Shown: piece after piece, positions 26,620 through 35,172 of the stretch
Layout of the letters: each line of letters opens with the position of its first letter
Numbering within the stretch: position 1 is the first letter of the stretch
Assembly: GCF_002205635.1 (NCBI RefSeq)
Contig: NZ_NISJ01000001.1
Span: 310,001 to 374,000, forward strand
Length of the DNA: 64,000 nucleotides
Direction of reading: 5' to 3'
Source: Sphingopyxis witflariensis
Lineage (GTDB): Bacteria; Pseudomonadota; Alphaproteobacteria; Sphingomonadales; Sphingomonadaceae
Program-made: the position numbers and the translations under genes
The notes under the pieces: generated by a model
Databases searched by the model: none
Seen by the model: the letters and a program-made list of their open reading frames with translations, nothing else
What the model was told of the DNA's origin: nothing

Positions 26620-26793
26620 AATATTTCCCCCAAGTTCATCAACGGTTGCGACCCGCTGTGAACGCCGGATAGCTGCTCCCCATTTTCTATTTATCTGTTG
26701 AGCTAGTCCGTCGGAAAGCTCGGCCCCACCGATCCTTCATTTCGCAAGGTAGCGGAATTTGCTGACAGAAAGCTGACGGGTATCGGACTTGTG

Positions 26794-27816
26794 TCAAATC
26801 GTTACATCCGGTTCGAAGTCCAGCTCGATCGATGGCTCGCCGGGATGGCTGCCCATCGCTCCACCATGGACTTCCATGATCCGCGCGACGATCGACAGCC
26901 CGAGCCCGGCGCCGCCATAGCTGGCATGCTCGCCGCGCCGGAAGCGATCCGACAAGGCCAGCAGTCTTTCGCGGTCGATGCCGGGTCCACCATCGATCAC
27001 CCGGATTTTGGCCCCCGGCCCGCGCACGATGGCCACTTCCCCGCCTGTCGCGGTCACCCGGACGGCGTTGTCGACGAGATTGCGAAGCGCCGCGGTCACC
27101 GCTTCGACGCGGCCCATGACGGGCGATCCGCCCTCCTCCCGATACGCCAGCGCGACCCCCTTCTGTGCGGCATTGACGGCGCAGAGCTTGATGGCGTCCA
27201 GCGCCGGATCTTTCAGATCGATAGGCCGGAAAGGTTGGGGGGCCGCCGCATAAGCGTCGAGTTGAGCCAGCACCAGCAACTGCTCGATCAGGCGGTTCAT
27301 CGCCGCAAGGTCATCGATAACCCTATCAGCTTCAGCGCTCTTTAGCCTCCCGAGTTCGAGCATCGCGACCGCCAGTGGGGTCTTGAGTTCATGCGCCACA
27401 TCGGCGGCGAAGCCTTCCTGACGCCGCGCCGCATCATCGAGCCGCGACAGCAGCGCATTGACGGCGTCCGCAAAAGAAAGAGCCTCGGTCGGAAAGTCCG
27501 CAAGCGTCACGCGGAAACCACGTTCGCGGCCCGTTGCCTGATGGATGCGCTCGGCCGCCTCATGCAGTGGCTCAAGCGCCCGGCCGATCAGCCACCGCGT
27601 CGCCACCGCCAGCGGAACCAGCAAGACGATGATCGGGAAAATGACGTGATCGATCACCTCATGCGCGATTCCGATATGGCCGTAAGTTTCGCGGATATCG
27701 GTCCGCAGCAGTTCGAAATCGACCACAAGAAAGACGGCGAGTATGATACTCCCCGCGACGGCCATCCAGGCAAAGCCTGTTCGCAGTTCGTCGATGATCG
27801 ACCGTTCGCGCGCCAT
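26794..27816 (-). CDS. Two-component sensor histidine kinase
   Basis: A 340-residue inner-membrane kinase. Two membrane helices (about residues 14-34 and 58-77) enclose a very short periplasmic loop of about 25 residues, so it may sense a membrane or partner signal. The dimerisation/phospho-acceptor box is FAADVAHELKTPLAV with His142. The catalytic domain shows N box NLVDNAV, G1 DGGPGID and G2 YGGAGLGLSI. Its ATG overlaps the stop of the response-regulator gene (ATGA). Sequence and size resemble QseC/TctE-like kinases. The signal is unknown. Confidence 0.93.
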   Translation of the reverse strand: MARERSIIDELRTGFAWMAVAGSIILAVFLVVDFELLRTDIRETYGHIGIAHEVIDHVIFPIIVLLVPLAVATRWLIGRALEPLHEAAERIHQATGRERGFRVTLADFPTEALSFADAVNALLSRLDDAARRQEGFAADVAHELKTPLAVAMLELGRLKSAEADRVIDDLAAMNRLIEQLLVLAQLDAYAAAPQPFRPIDLKDPALDAIKLCAVNAAQKGVALAYREEGGSPVMGRVEAVTAALRNLVDNAVRVTATGGEVAIVRGPGAKIRVIDGGPGIDRERLLALSDRFRRGEHASYGGAGLGLSIVARIMEVHGGAMGSHPGEPSIELDFEPDVTI

Positions 27817-28493
27817 CAGTCTCGGGGCTCAATCATCAGATAGCCGACCCCGCGCAGCGTCACCAGCTGATCATGCACGCCCAGGTTCGCGAGCTTTTTC
27901 CTGACCCGCGAGACCAGCACCTCGATCGCATTGGGGGTCACAGGGTCGTCAAAGGAATAGAGCGACGCCTCGATCTGGTCGCGGCTCACCACACTCCCCG
28001 CCCGGATCATCATCAGTTCCAACAGCGCCGCTTCGCGCTGGCTGAGATGCAGCGGCTGGCCGCGGCAGGTGCCGGCGCGCGCAATCGTGTCAAAAACAAT
28101 CTGCCCGATGGACAGAACCGCGCTCAAATGCGCCCCCGGCCGACGAAGCAGCGCGCGTACCCGCGCCGCGAGTTCTTCGATCGCGAAGGGCTTGATCAGA
28201 TAATCATCGGCGCCCGCATCGAGACCGTCCACACGATCCCCGAGGGCCGAACGCGCGGTCAGCATGATCACCGGAGTGACGAGCCCGTGCGCCCGCGCGG
28301 CCACCAGCCACGCGCGCCCGTCACCGTCAGGCATGCCAAGGTCGAGCACCACAATGTCATAACTCGTCGCGGAAAGCAGCTCTCCCGCTTCCAGCAGCGT
28401 CGGCGCCACGTCAGAGCAGAAACCCATCACGCCAAGCCCTTCGGCGGTCAAAGCGCCGATCCTGGCATTGTCCTCGACGATGAGTATGCGCAC
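27816..28493 (-). CDS. OmpR/PhoB-family response regulator
   Basis: A 225-residue DNA-binding regulator, partner of the kinase encoded immediately downstream. The receiver has the acidic pair in LIVEDN, phospho-acceptor Asp51 in VVLDLGMPDGDG, Thr in IMLTAR and Lys in YLIKPF. The C-terminal winged helix ends with the typical VLVSRVRKKL and RGVGYLM. The GTG at 28493 is chosen because AGGGGGA lies five bases upstream and the protein then begins at the usual MRILIVEDN; the open frame continues to 28520. About 160 bases upstream, on the opposite strand, lies a tiny membrane-protein frame. Confidence 0.93.
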   Translation of the reverse strand: MRILIVEDNARIGALTAEGLGVMGFCSDVAPTLLEAGELLSATSYDIVVLDLGMPDGDGRAWLVAARAHGLVTPVIMLTARSALGDRVDGLDAGADDYLIKPFAIEELAARVRALLRRPGAHLSAVLSIGQIVFDTIARAGTCRGQPLHLSQREAALLELMMIRAGSVVSRDQIEASLYSFDDPVTPNAIEVLVSRVRKKLANLGVHDQLVTLRGVGYLMIEPRD

Positions 28494-28657
28494 CGCGTCC
28501 CCCTGCCGGGATAGCAGCACCCCTCCTCGCTTCGGTCAAGCGCGCCGACCTAATCCTTATGGCTTAATCCCATAGGCCAGTGGACGAACCGGCCCGATCA
28601 CGCTTGAATTGTCGCAGCAAGAGCGGCAATTGTCGCAATGGGGTCGGAAATGGGGGA

Positions 28658-28744
28658 ATGATGCGCAAAGACGCCTGGTTTCTGGGTGCTCTCGCCTTGC
28701 TGTCGCTGCTTTGGCTCGTGCTCCACGCTTTCAACATCCTCTAA
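28658..28744 (+). CDS. Possible 28-residue single-span membrane protein
   Basis: A short frame reading MMRKDAWFLG, then a strongly hydrophobic stretch (ALALLSLLWLVLHAF), ending NIL and TAA. TGGGGGA immediately precedes the two start codons; the second ATG (28661) has the better spacing. A basic N-terminus followed by one helix is typical of small regulatory membrane proteins such as those that bind sensor kinases. It is divergent from the two-component genes. No family is recognised. It could also be chance, since no conservation can be checked here. Confidence 0.45.
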   Translation: MMRKDAWFLGALALLSLLWLVLHAFNIL

Positions 28745-28937
28745 AACGCGCACCTCCCTGAAAAATCCGAAGCCGCTTTTGGACGCTCTTTGAGCATGGC
28801 CCCACGTCCGACAAGGGGCGAAAAACTAGCAATTCTTCAGTCAACATGAAGGTTCAAACAGCTACCTTCAGCGAGTTATAACTTCGGTGTCCTCGCGAAG
28901 GCCGGGATGACGATTCAGGATCGGTGGTTGGCTTGGG
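28745..28937. other. Intergenic stretch after the small membrane ORF
   Basis: About 190 bases with no gene recognised. Around 28888-28912 it has the phrase CCTCGCGAAGGCCGGGATGA, which resembles one half of an extragenic palindrome seen widely in sphingomonads, but no second half is present. Confidence 0.35.
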
Positions 28938-29978
28938 CTAAAGGTTCAGAAACGCCTTCGCATTGCCGCTGAGGATTTTCGCCTTCTGCGCGCCCGACAG
29001 GCCGTCGTGCCCACGCACGAGCGAGCCGATATCCTGCTCGCCCAGCGGGAAAGGATGGTCGGAGCCGAGCAGGACACGATCCTCGCCCATCACGTCGATC
29101 AGCAGGCTGAGCGCGCGCGGATCGAACACCGCTGAATCGACAAAGAAACGATCGACATAGGTCGAAGGCGGATGCGGGCAATCGACGCGCACAATGTCAC
29201 GATGCTTCCAGGCGTTCTCAACGCGACCGAGCAAGAAGGCAAAGCTGCCGCCGCCATGACCGAAGCAGATGCGCAGGTTTTTCGGCAGGCGCTCGAACGC
29301 TCCCGACAGGATCAGCGACAGGATCGACAACTGGGTTTCCGCGGGCATCGCGACCAGCCAAGGCAGCATATATTTGGGCATGCGCTCGCGCGCCATCATA
29401 TCCCAGGGGTGGATCAGCACTGCGGCGCCAACGTCGGCGCAATGGGTGAGGAAGGTCAAAATGCCTTCGTCGTCGAGGTTGCGCAGCCCCATATGATTGC
29501 CAATCTGGACGCCCAGATGGCCGGTCGCCATCGCACGACTGACCTCGGCGCACGACATGTCGATGTCCTGCAACGGCACCTGCGCCAGCGCCTTCATCCG
29601 GTGCGGGGCATATCCGCAAAAGGCGAGCGCTTCGTCATTGAAACGCTGGGCGCTGTCGAGCGCGTCCGCCGGCGGGCGGTTGTAACCGAACATGATCGGG
29701 GTCGCGCAGAGTATTTGCAGGTCAATGCCCTGCTCATCGAGCGCCTCGACACGCCGCGCCGGATCCCAGAGGATATCCTCGACGGGGCGAAACTCCTTCG
29801 CCCCCTGCATGATGAAGCCCTTGCCGCCCCCCGCTTCGCGAAGCCACGGCAGGCCTTCGGCCTCTGCCCGTGCGCGATACGCAGCGTCCATCGCGGGGAA
29901 AAAATGGCTGTGCATGTCGATGACAGCCATTTGCTGTGAAGCCTCTATTGTCATGACTTTCGCCGCACCCCTGTTCAA
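28938..29978 (-). CDS. Amidohydrolase family 2 protein, ACMSD-like decarboxylase
   Basis: Up to 346 residues of the amidohydrolase-2 family that includes 2-amino-3-carboxymuconate-6-semialdehyde decarboxylase and related non-oxidative decarboxylases. The metal ligands are in [10 protein letters not shown] (HxH), the His in LIHPWDMM, the His in [11 protein letters not shown] and the Asp in [14 protein letters not shown]. The last two motifs are very typical of ACMSD. ACMSD removes the carboxyl group from the ring-cleavage product of 3-hydroxyanthranilate. In-frame ATGs at 29978, 29954 and 29930 are possible starts. It is divergent from a LysR gene, and kynureninase lies 2.5 kb further on, which supports a kynurenine-type pathway. 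No 3-hydroxyanthranilate dioxygenase is in the window. Confidence 0.85.
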   Translation of the reverse strand: MNRGAAKVMTIEASQQMAVIDMHSHFFPAMDAAYRARAEAEGLPWLREAGGGKGFIMQGAKEFRPVEDILWDPARRVEALDEQGIDLQILCATPIMFGYNRPPADALDSAQRFNDEALAFCGYAPHRMKALAQVPLQDIDMSCAEVSRAMATGHLGVQIGNHMGLRNLDDEGILTFLTHCADVGAAVLIHPWDMMARERMPKYMLPWLVAMPAETQLSILSLILSGAFERLPKNLRICFGHGGGSFAFLLGRVENAWKHRDIVRVDCPHPPSTYVDRFFVDSAVFDPRALSLLIDVMGEDRVLLGSDHPFPLGEQDIGSLVRGHDGLSGAQKAKILSGNAKAFLNL

Positions 29979-30067
29979 TCATCATGCCCACAGCCGCTTT
30001 TGGCGTGTGGGCCATGAGGTTGAGTAACCGGGGTCAGCTATCAACAATAATCCCGAGACTTGCCCTC

Positions 30068-30089
30068 GCTATTATAAAAAGGTTATAGC
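30068..30089. promoter_or_regulatory. Candidate LysR operator 1 (GCTAT-N12-ATAGC)
   Basis: Inverted repeat GCTAT/ATAGC with a 12-base spacer in the divergent region between the ACMSD-like gene and the LysR gene. The same architecture, with GTT before the right arm, recurs at 36881-36902 and 42854-42879. Confidence 0.6.
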
Positions 30090-30115
30090 CCTCCCAACGC
30101 GGACGGGGGAGCATC

Positions 30116-31108
30116 ATGCCAAAATTTCACGACAACTTCCTGCTAGGCCGGTTGAAGCTGCGCCAGTTGCGCCTGCTCACCGCGATCGCCGACGAGGGCA
30201 CGGTGCTGAAGGGATCGCAGGCGCTGAACATCGCACAGCCCGCCGCGACCAAGAGCATCAAGGAACTCGAAGACGCGCTGGGCGTCCAGCTGTTCGACCG
30301 GTCGTCGCGCGGGGTGACTCCGACCGATTTCGGCAAGGTGATGATCAAACATGCCAAGCTGATCCTGACCCAGCTGCGTCATGCGGGCGAGGAGCTCCAG
30401 TCGCTCGAAGAGGGACTGTCGGGCCGCGTCCATGTCGGGACATTGCTCGCCGCATCGACGTCGCTGCTTCCGCGCGCGCTTGCACGCCTGCGCGAACAGC
30501 GCCCCGGGATCGCGGTGACGGTGGCCGAAGGCACGATCGACCGCCTGATGCCTGCCCTCCGTACCGGCGATATCGATGTCGTGCTGGGGCGCCTGCCCGA
30601 ATATCGCGAGCGCGAAGGCCTGGCGCAGGAAGTGCTGTATCTCGATACCGTGTCGATCATGGTGCGCGAAGATCATCCGCTGGCCCAGCGCGCGGAGTTG
30701 ACGCTCGCCGATCTGGTCGATCAGGCATGGATCATGCCCCCCACCCAGACGTCGCTGCGCCGCCAGATCGACCATGCGTTTCGCCACGAGGAACTCGAGC
30801 CGCCGCGCGACGTCATCGAATCGGTGTCGATCCTGACCAACCATGCGCTGCTACGGAGCACCGACATGCTCGCCGCGATGCCGCATCAGGTGGGGATCGG
30901 TCAGGCGGGACTGGTCGCGCTACCGGTCACGCTGGAGGGCGCGAACTCGCGCATCGGCGCAACGACCCACGCGAATGTCGAGATGTCAGCGGCGGTCCGC
31001 TATTTCATGGGGGTGATCCATGAAATAGCGGCCGAGATCCGCGCTGAAATGGAGCAGGATCAGGAAGCGGCGGTCGATCCGCGCGAAACGCGGCGCCAGA
31101 CCAGATAG
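30116..31108 (+). CDS. LysR-family transcriptional regulator
   Basis: A 330-residue regulator. The winged helix-turn-helix spans about residues 15-75 (LTAIADEGTVLKGSQALNIA, TKSIKELEDALGVQLFDR), followed by the co-inducer-binding domain beginning about residue 100 (GRVHVGTLLAASTSLLP). An AGCATC after GGACGGGGG precedes the ATG. It is divergent from the ACMSD-like gene, a standard LysR layout, and an inverted repeat lies 26 bases before its start. The same repeat type precedes the decarboxylase and TonB-receptor genes, so it probably controls the whole cluster. Its 3' end overlaps the convergent permease gene by 49 bases. Confidence 0.92.
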   Translation: MPKFHDNFLLGRLKLRQLRLLTAIADEGTVLKGSQALNIAQPAATKSIKELEDALGVQLFDRSSRGVTPTDFGKVMIKHAKLILTQLRHAGEELQSLEEGLSGRVHVGTLLAASTSLLPRALARLREQRPGIAVTVAEGTIDRLMPALRTGDIDVVLGRLPEYREREGLAQEVLYLDTVSIMVREDHPLAQRAELTLADLVDQAWIMPPTQTSLRRQIDHAFRHEELEPPRDVIESVSILTNHALLRSTDMLAAMPHQVGIGQAGLVALPVTLEGANSRIGATTHANVEMSAAVRYFMGVIHEIAAEIRAEMEQDQEAAVDPRETRRQTR

Positions 31109-32445
31109 GCGATCGAGATAACGACCAGCCACGGCACCCCGGCGATCACCGCCGTCTGCCAAAAGTCGGTATCGAGCGCCATCGTCACCGTGATCGCGGC
31201 GAGCAGCACCAGCCCCAATATCTGGGCATAGGGGAAAAAGGGCATCCGCACCGGCAGGTCCGCGCCATGATGATGGCGGCGGAAGCGAAGGTGGCTGACA
31301 AGGATGGTGCTCCACACCAAAAGCCCGCCAAAAAGCACGATCCCGAACAGATAATTATAGGCGAGCGGGGTCAGGATCGACACCGAGGCAGCAGCAAGGA
31401 TTCCGACGCCGGTAACGATCGTCGCCCGCATCGGCACCTTTTGCGCATTAAGTTCGCCAAGGGCCCGGGGCGCATAGCCACCGCGCGCGAGCGAGAAGAG
31501 CATGCGCGAGCCGAGGTAGATGCTGGTGTTCATCGCTGACAGCGCCGCCGTGGCGACGACGAAATTCATGATCCCCGCCGCATAGGGAATCCCAGCACTT
31601 GCGAACATTTTCACGAACGGGCTTTCGGTGACGACCTTCGCCCCGGTCTCGGTCCACGGCATGAAGGCAATGATGATGAACAGCGCGAGGATGTAGAAAA
31701 TGAAGAGGCGCGCGGCCATCGTGCGCAGCGCCGCGGGGATCGCGGTCTTCGGATCCTTCGCCTCGCTCGCGGTGCCGACCACGAACTCCAGCCCCATGAA
31801 GGAGAATAGCGCCATCAACACCGCCATCCAGACCCCCGAAAAGCCGTTGGGCAGGAAGCCGCCGGCCAGACCGGTGACATTGTGAAGGCCAATCGGGTCG
31901 CCAACGACGCCGAAAATCCGGCTGAGGCCAACAATGATAAAGCCGATGATCGCCGACACCTTGATCACGGTCAGCCAATATTCGACCGACCCAAAATTAT
32001 GCACCGCGCGCGTGTTCACCCAGACGACGACCGCGGCGCTGCCGATAGCCCACATCCACACCGGCGTATCGGGATACCACCAGCTCATATAAATGCCGAC
32101 CGCGACCGCCTCGCTGCCGATCAGCAACACCTGCTGGATCCAGTAGGTATAGCGGACGATAAAACCCATCATCGGACCGAGATAGATTTCGGCATAGGTG
32201 CCGAATGATCCGGCGGTCGGGTGGACGACCGCCATTTCGGACAGGCTGAACACCATGATCACCGCGATCAGTGCCGCGATCCCAAAGCTGATGAGGACGG
32301 CAGGCCCCGCATAGCCGATCGCGATTCCTGACCCCATGAACAGGCCGGTGCCGATCGCGCCGCCGAGGCCAATCATCGTGATCTGCGCCTTGGTCAGCCC
32401 GCGTTCGAGGCCCGCCTCGCGGTCCAGATAGGCTTGTTCGTCCAT
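31060..32445 (-). CDS. Amino-acid permease, APC superfamily (AAT type)
   Basis: A 461-residue inner-membrane transporter with about twelve membrane helices. The first helix carries MIGLGGAIGTGLFMGSG, the signature of amino-acid:proton symporters such as AnsP, GabP and LysP. The ATG at 32445 has GAGGGGGA about 7 bases upstream; other in-frame starts are the ATG at 32451 and a TTG at 32472 that would overlap the kynureninase stop. It is last in the cluster after kynureninase, so its substrate is plausibly kynurenine, tryptophan or a related amino acid. The 3' end overlaps the convergent LysR gene by 49 bases. Confidence 0.9.
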   Translation of the reverse strand: MDEQAYLDREAGLERGLTKAQITMIGLGGAIGTGLFMGSGIAIGYAGPAVLISFGIAALIAVIMVFSLSEMAVVHPTAGSFGTYAEIYLGPMMGFIVRYTYWIQQVLLIGSEAVAVGIYMSWWYPDTPVWMWAIGSAAVVVWVNTRAVHNFGSVEYWLTVIKVSAIIGFIIVGLSRIFGVVGDPIGLHNVTGLAGGFLPNGFSGVWMAVLMALFSFMGLEFVVGTASEAKDPKTAIPAALRTMAARLFIFYILALFIIIAFMPWTETGAKVVTESPFVKMFASAGIPYAAGIMNFVVATAALSAMNTSIYLGSRMLFSLARGGYAPRALGELNAQKVPMRATIVTGVGILAAASVSILTPLAYNYLFGIVLFGGLLVWSTILVSHLRFRRHHHGADLPVRMPFFPYAQILGLVLLAAITVTMALDTDFWQTAVIAGVPWLVVISIAYLVWRRVSRGSTAAS

Positions 32446-32468
32446 CGCCATTCCCCCTCGCCCTTCGC

Positions 32469-33740
32469 TCAAGTGACCGCTTCGCGCGCCTGATGCTCGG
32501 GTTGCTTCCAGATTTCGCCGTCCATGATCGCCACCAACCGTTCGACCGCATCCCAGACGTCGGCATAGCCGACATAGAGCGGGGTGAAGCCGAAACGAAC
32601 CGTGTCGGGCGCGCGAAAATCACCGATCACGCCGGCAGCAATCAGCGCGCGCATGATCGGATAGCCGTCGGCGTGCGCAAAGGAAACCTGGCTGCCGCGC
32701 GCCGCGGCATCGCGCGGCGATGCCAGCGTGAAACCGTGACCGGCGCAGCGCTGTTCGACGAGGTGGATGAAAAGATCGGTCAGCGCCATCGACTTGGCGC
32801 GGATAGCCGTCATGTCGGCCGACAGGTGAATATCGAGTCCGATTTCGGCGAGCGTCATCGACAGAATGGGCTGGGTGCCGATCAGGAACTGGCGCAGTCC
32901 CGCTTGCGGGCGATAGCCGGGTTCGAAGGCGAAGGGCGCGGCATGCCCCCACCAGCCGGTCACCGGCTGATGCGCCGCACCCTGATGCCGTTTCGCCGCA
33001 AACAGGAAAGCGGGCGAGCCGGGACCGCCGTTCAGATATTTATAGGTGCAACCGACCGCGAAATCGGCATTGCAGCCACCCAGGTCGACCGGCATCGCGC
33101 CCGCGCTGTGGCACAGATCCCAGATCGCGAGCGCCCCCGCGGCCTGCGCGCGCTCGGTGATCGCCGCCATGTCGTGGACATGCCCGCTCTTGTAATGGAC
33201 ATGGGTGATCGCGACCGCGATCGTGTCTTCGTCGATCGCGTCGGCGATCTCTTCCTTTTCGCACAAGCGCACCGTGACGCGCCCACCGGTCGCCGCGGCG
33301 ACGCCTTCGGCGATATAATTGTTGGTCGGGAAATTGCTGCCTTCGAGGATCAGCACGCTGCGATCGGGGCGCATCGCGACCGCCGCCGACAGGACCTTGA
33401 ACAGATTCTGGCTGGTCGAATCGCAGACGATGACCTCACCCCCCCCGGCGCCGATGAGGGGCGCTAGCTTGTCGCCGAGCCGCACAGGCAGATCGAACCA
33501 GCCGGCGCTGTTCCAGCTCTTGATGAGGTCGGTGCCCCATTCGCGCGTCACCACATCATGCGCGCGGGCGCTCGCTGCCTTGGGCATTGCGCCGAGCGAA
33601 TTGCCGTCGAGATAGATCATCCCTTCGGGCAGTACGAACTGGTCACGCAGGCTGGCCAGCGTGTCGGCGCGGTCCATCGCCTCGCACCAGGCGCGGTCGG
33701 GGGTTTCGGGAAGCTCTATTCGGATCACGTCACGCGTCAT
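32469..33740 (-). CDS. kynU: Kynureninase
   Basis: A 423-residue PLP enzyme of aminotransferase fold type I. It hydrolyses L-kynurenine to anthranilate and alanine, or 3-hydroxykynurenine to 3-hydroxyanthranilate. Visible features are IYLDGNSLGAMP near the N-terminus, VCDSTSQNLFKVL, the PLP-binding WDLCHSAGAMPVDL and the Schiff-base lysine in CTYKYLNGGPG (about Lys234), all classic for kynureninase. The length is normal. Its start overlaps the end of the aldehyde dehydrogenase gene by 11 bases. No tryptophan dioxygenase, formamidase or kynurenine monooxygenase gene is present here, so kynurenine itself may be taken up. Confidence 0.94.
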   Translation of the reverse strand: MTRDVIRIELPETPDRAWCEAMDRADTLASLRDQFVLPEGMIYLDGNSLGAMPKAASARAHDVVTREWGTDLIKSWNSAGWFDLPVRLGDKLAPLIGAGGGEVIVCDSTSQNLFKVLSAAVAMRPDRSVLILEGSNFPTNNYIAEGVAAATGGRVTVRLCEKEEIADAIDEDTIAVAITHVHYKSGHVHDMAAITERAQAAGALAIWDLCHSAGAMPVDLGGCNADFAVGCTYKYLNGGPGSPAFLFAAKRHQGAAHQPVTGWWGHAAPFAFEPGYRPQAGLRQFLIGTQPILSMTLAEIGLDIHLSADMTAIRAKSMALTDLFIHLVEQRCAGHGFTLASPRDAAARGSQVSFAHADGYPIMRALIAAGVIGDFRAPDTVRFGFTPLYVGYADVWDAVERLVAIMDGEIWKQPEHQAREAVT

Positions 33741-35172
33741 GGAAACATACTACCTTCGTCTGGGACATTTCGCGCATCGCAAAACGCACGCCCTCGCGCC
33801 CCATATTGCCCCGCCCGGCGCCGCCAAAAGGCATGGCGTCGAGGCGGTAATCGGTCGAATCATTGATCATCACCCCGGCAACGCGCAGCCGCCGCGCGGC
33901 GTGTCGTGCATGGCGGAGCGATTCGGTGAAGATCGCGGCGTGGATGGCGTAGTCGGCGCGATTGGCGGCGCCGATGGCTTCGTCTAGATCGGTGAAACGA
34001 AACAGGCTGACCACCGGGCCAAAGGCTTCATGACAGGCGACTCGCGCATCTTCGGGAACATCGGCGAGCAAGGTCGGCCGGACCAGTGTGCCGGCGCGTT
34101 CGCCGCCGGCCAGCAGCGTCGCGCCCTGTGCAACCGCCTCCTCTGTCCAGTGGACAATGCGCTCGGCCTGCTGCGGACAGATCATCGGGCCGATATCAGT
34201 CGCGGGGTCCATCGGATCGCCAACGCGCAAGGCATTGGTCGCCGCGACGATCGCATCGCGGAAAGCGTCATGAACGGTGTCATGGACGTAAATGCGCTGG
34301 ACCCCGATGCAATTCTGTCCCGCCGCCCCGAAGGCACCCGCCGCGCAAGCTTTTGCCGCCTTGTCGATGTCGGCATCGTCCATCACGATCACCGGGCCAT
34401 TGCCGCCCAATTCCATCGCGACGCGCTTGATCCCCGCCGAGCGACAAATCGCCTGCCCCACATTCGCACCGCCGGTAAAGCTGACCATCGCCACGTCGCG
34501 ATGGCTGGTGAGCGCATCGCCGAAATCGCGCCCGTGCCCGGTCAAAAGATTAAGCGCGCCATCGGGCAGCCCTGCCGCGAGCATCAGCCGCGCGAGCATG
34601 ATCGCAACGAGCGGCGCCTGTTCGGCGGGCTTGAGCACCACGGCATTTCCCGCCGCAAAGGCGGGACCGATCTTGTGACAGATCAGGTTCAGCGGATCGT
34701 TGAACGGGGTGATCGCCGCGATTACCCCCAGCGGTTCGTGCAAATAATGGCCCGATCGCGCCTCGCCGCCCGGGAAGCTGTCGAAAGCAATCGTCTCGCC
34801 CGCCAGCCGCGTGGCTTCTTCAGCCGACAGCCGCAGCGTGTTCACCGCGCGCGCGACCTCACGCGTTGCGGAACGGATCGGCTTACCGGTTTCCGCGGTG
34901 ATCGCGGCGGAGAAGCGGCCCGCCTCGCTTTCGAGCGCCGATGCGGCACAACGCAGGATACGCGCACGCTCCCCGGTCGACAGGTCAGCCATCGCGGCGG
35001 CGCCTGTCAGCCCACTCGCAACCGCGCGTTCGACATGGGACGCATCGGCGCACGCCACCTCACCCAGCGCTTCGCCCGAGAAGGGATTGGTCACCGCCAT
35101 CGTCGCGGCCGCGCCCTCCCAGCGCCCGCCGATCAACAGCGACCGGCCGGCGTCGAACGGGACATGGATCAC
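33730..35172 (-). CDS. NAD(P)-dependent aldehyde dehydrogenase
   Basis: A 480-residue member of the aldehyde dehydrogenase superfamily. It shows the Rossmann-type stretch AAITPFNDPLN, the glycine motif SFTGGANVGQ, the general-base Glu in MELGGNGP and the catalytic Cys288 in GAAGQNCIGVQ. By sequence feel it is nearer the lactaldehyde/phosphonoacetaldehyde-type group than classical betaine-aldehyde enzymes. The gene start overlaps the stop of the ThDP-enzyme gene by four bases, and its end overlaps kynureninase by 11. It may oxidise the aldehyde made by that decarboxylase, or 2-aminomuconate semialdehyde from the ACMSD step. Which of the two cannot be decided from the sequence. Confidence 0.9.
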   Translation of the reverse strand: MIHVPFDAGRSLLIGGRWEGAAATMAVTNPFSGEALGEVACADASHVERAVASGLTGAAAMADLSTGERARILRCAASALESEAGRFSAAITAETGKPIRSATREVARAVNTLRLSAEEATRLAGETIAFDSFPGGEARSGHYLHEPLGVIAAITPFNDPLNLICHKIGPAFAAGNAVVLKPAEQAPLVAIMLARLMLAAGLPDGALNLLTGHGRDFGDALTSHRDVAMVSFTGGANVGQAICRSAGIKRVAMELGGNGPVIVMDDADIDKAAKACAAGAFGAAGQNCIGVQRIYVHDTVHDAFRDAIVAATNALRVGDPMDPATDIGPMICPQQAERIVHWTEEAVAQGATLLAGGERAGTLVRPTLLADVPEDARVACHEAFGPVVSLFRFTDLDEAIGAANRADYAIHAAIFTESLRHARHAARRLRVAGVMINDSTDYRLDAMPFGGAGRGNMGREGVRFAMREMSQTKVVCFHDA

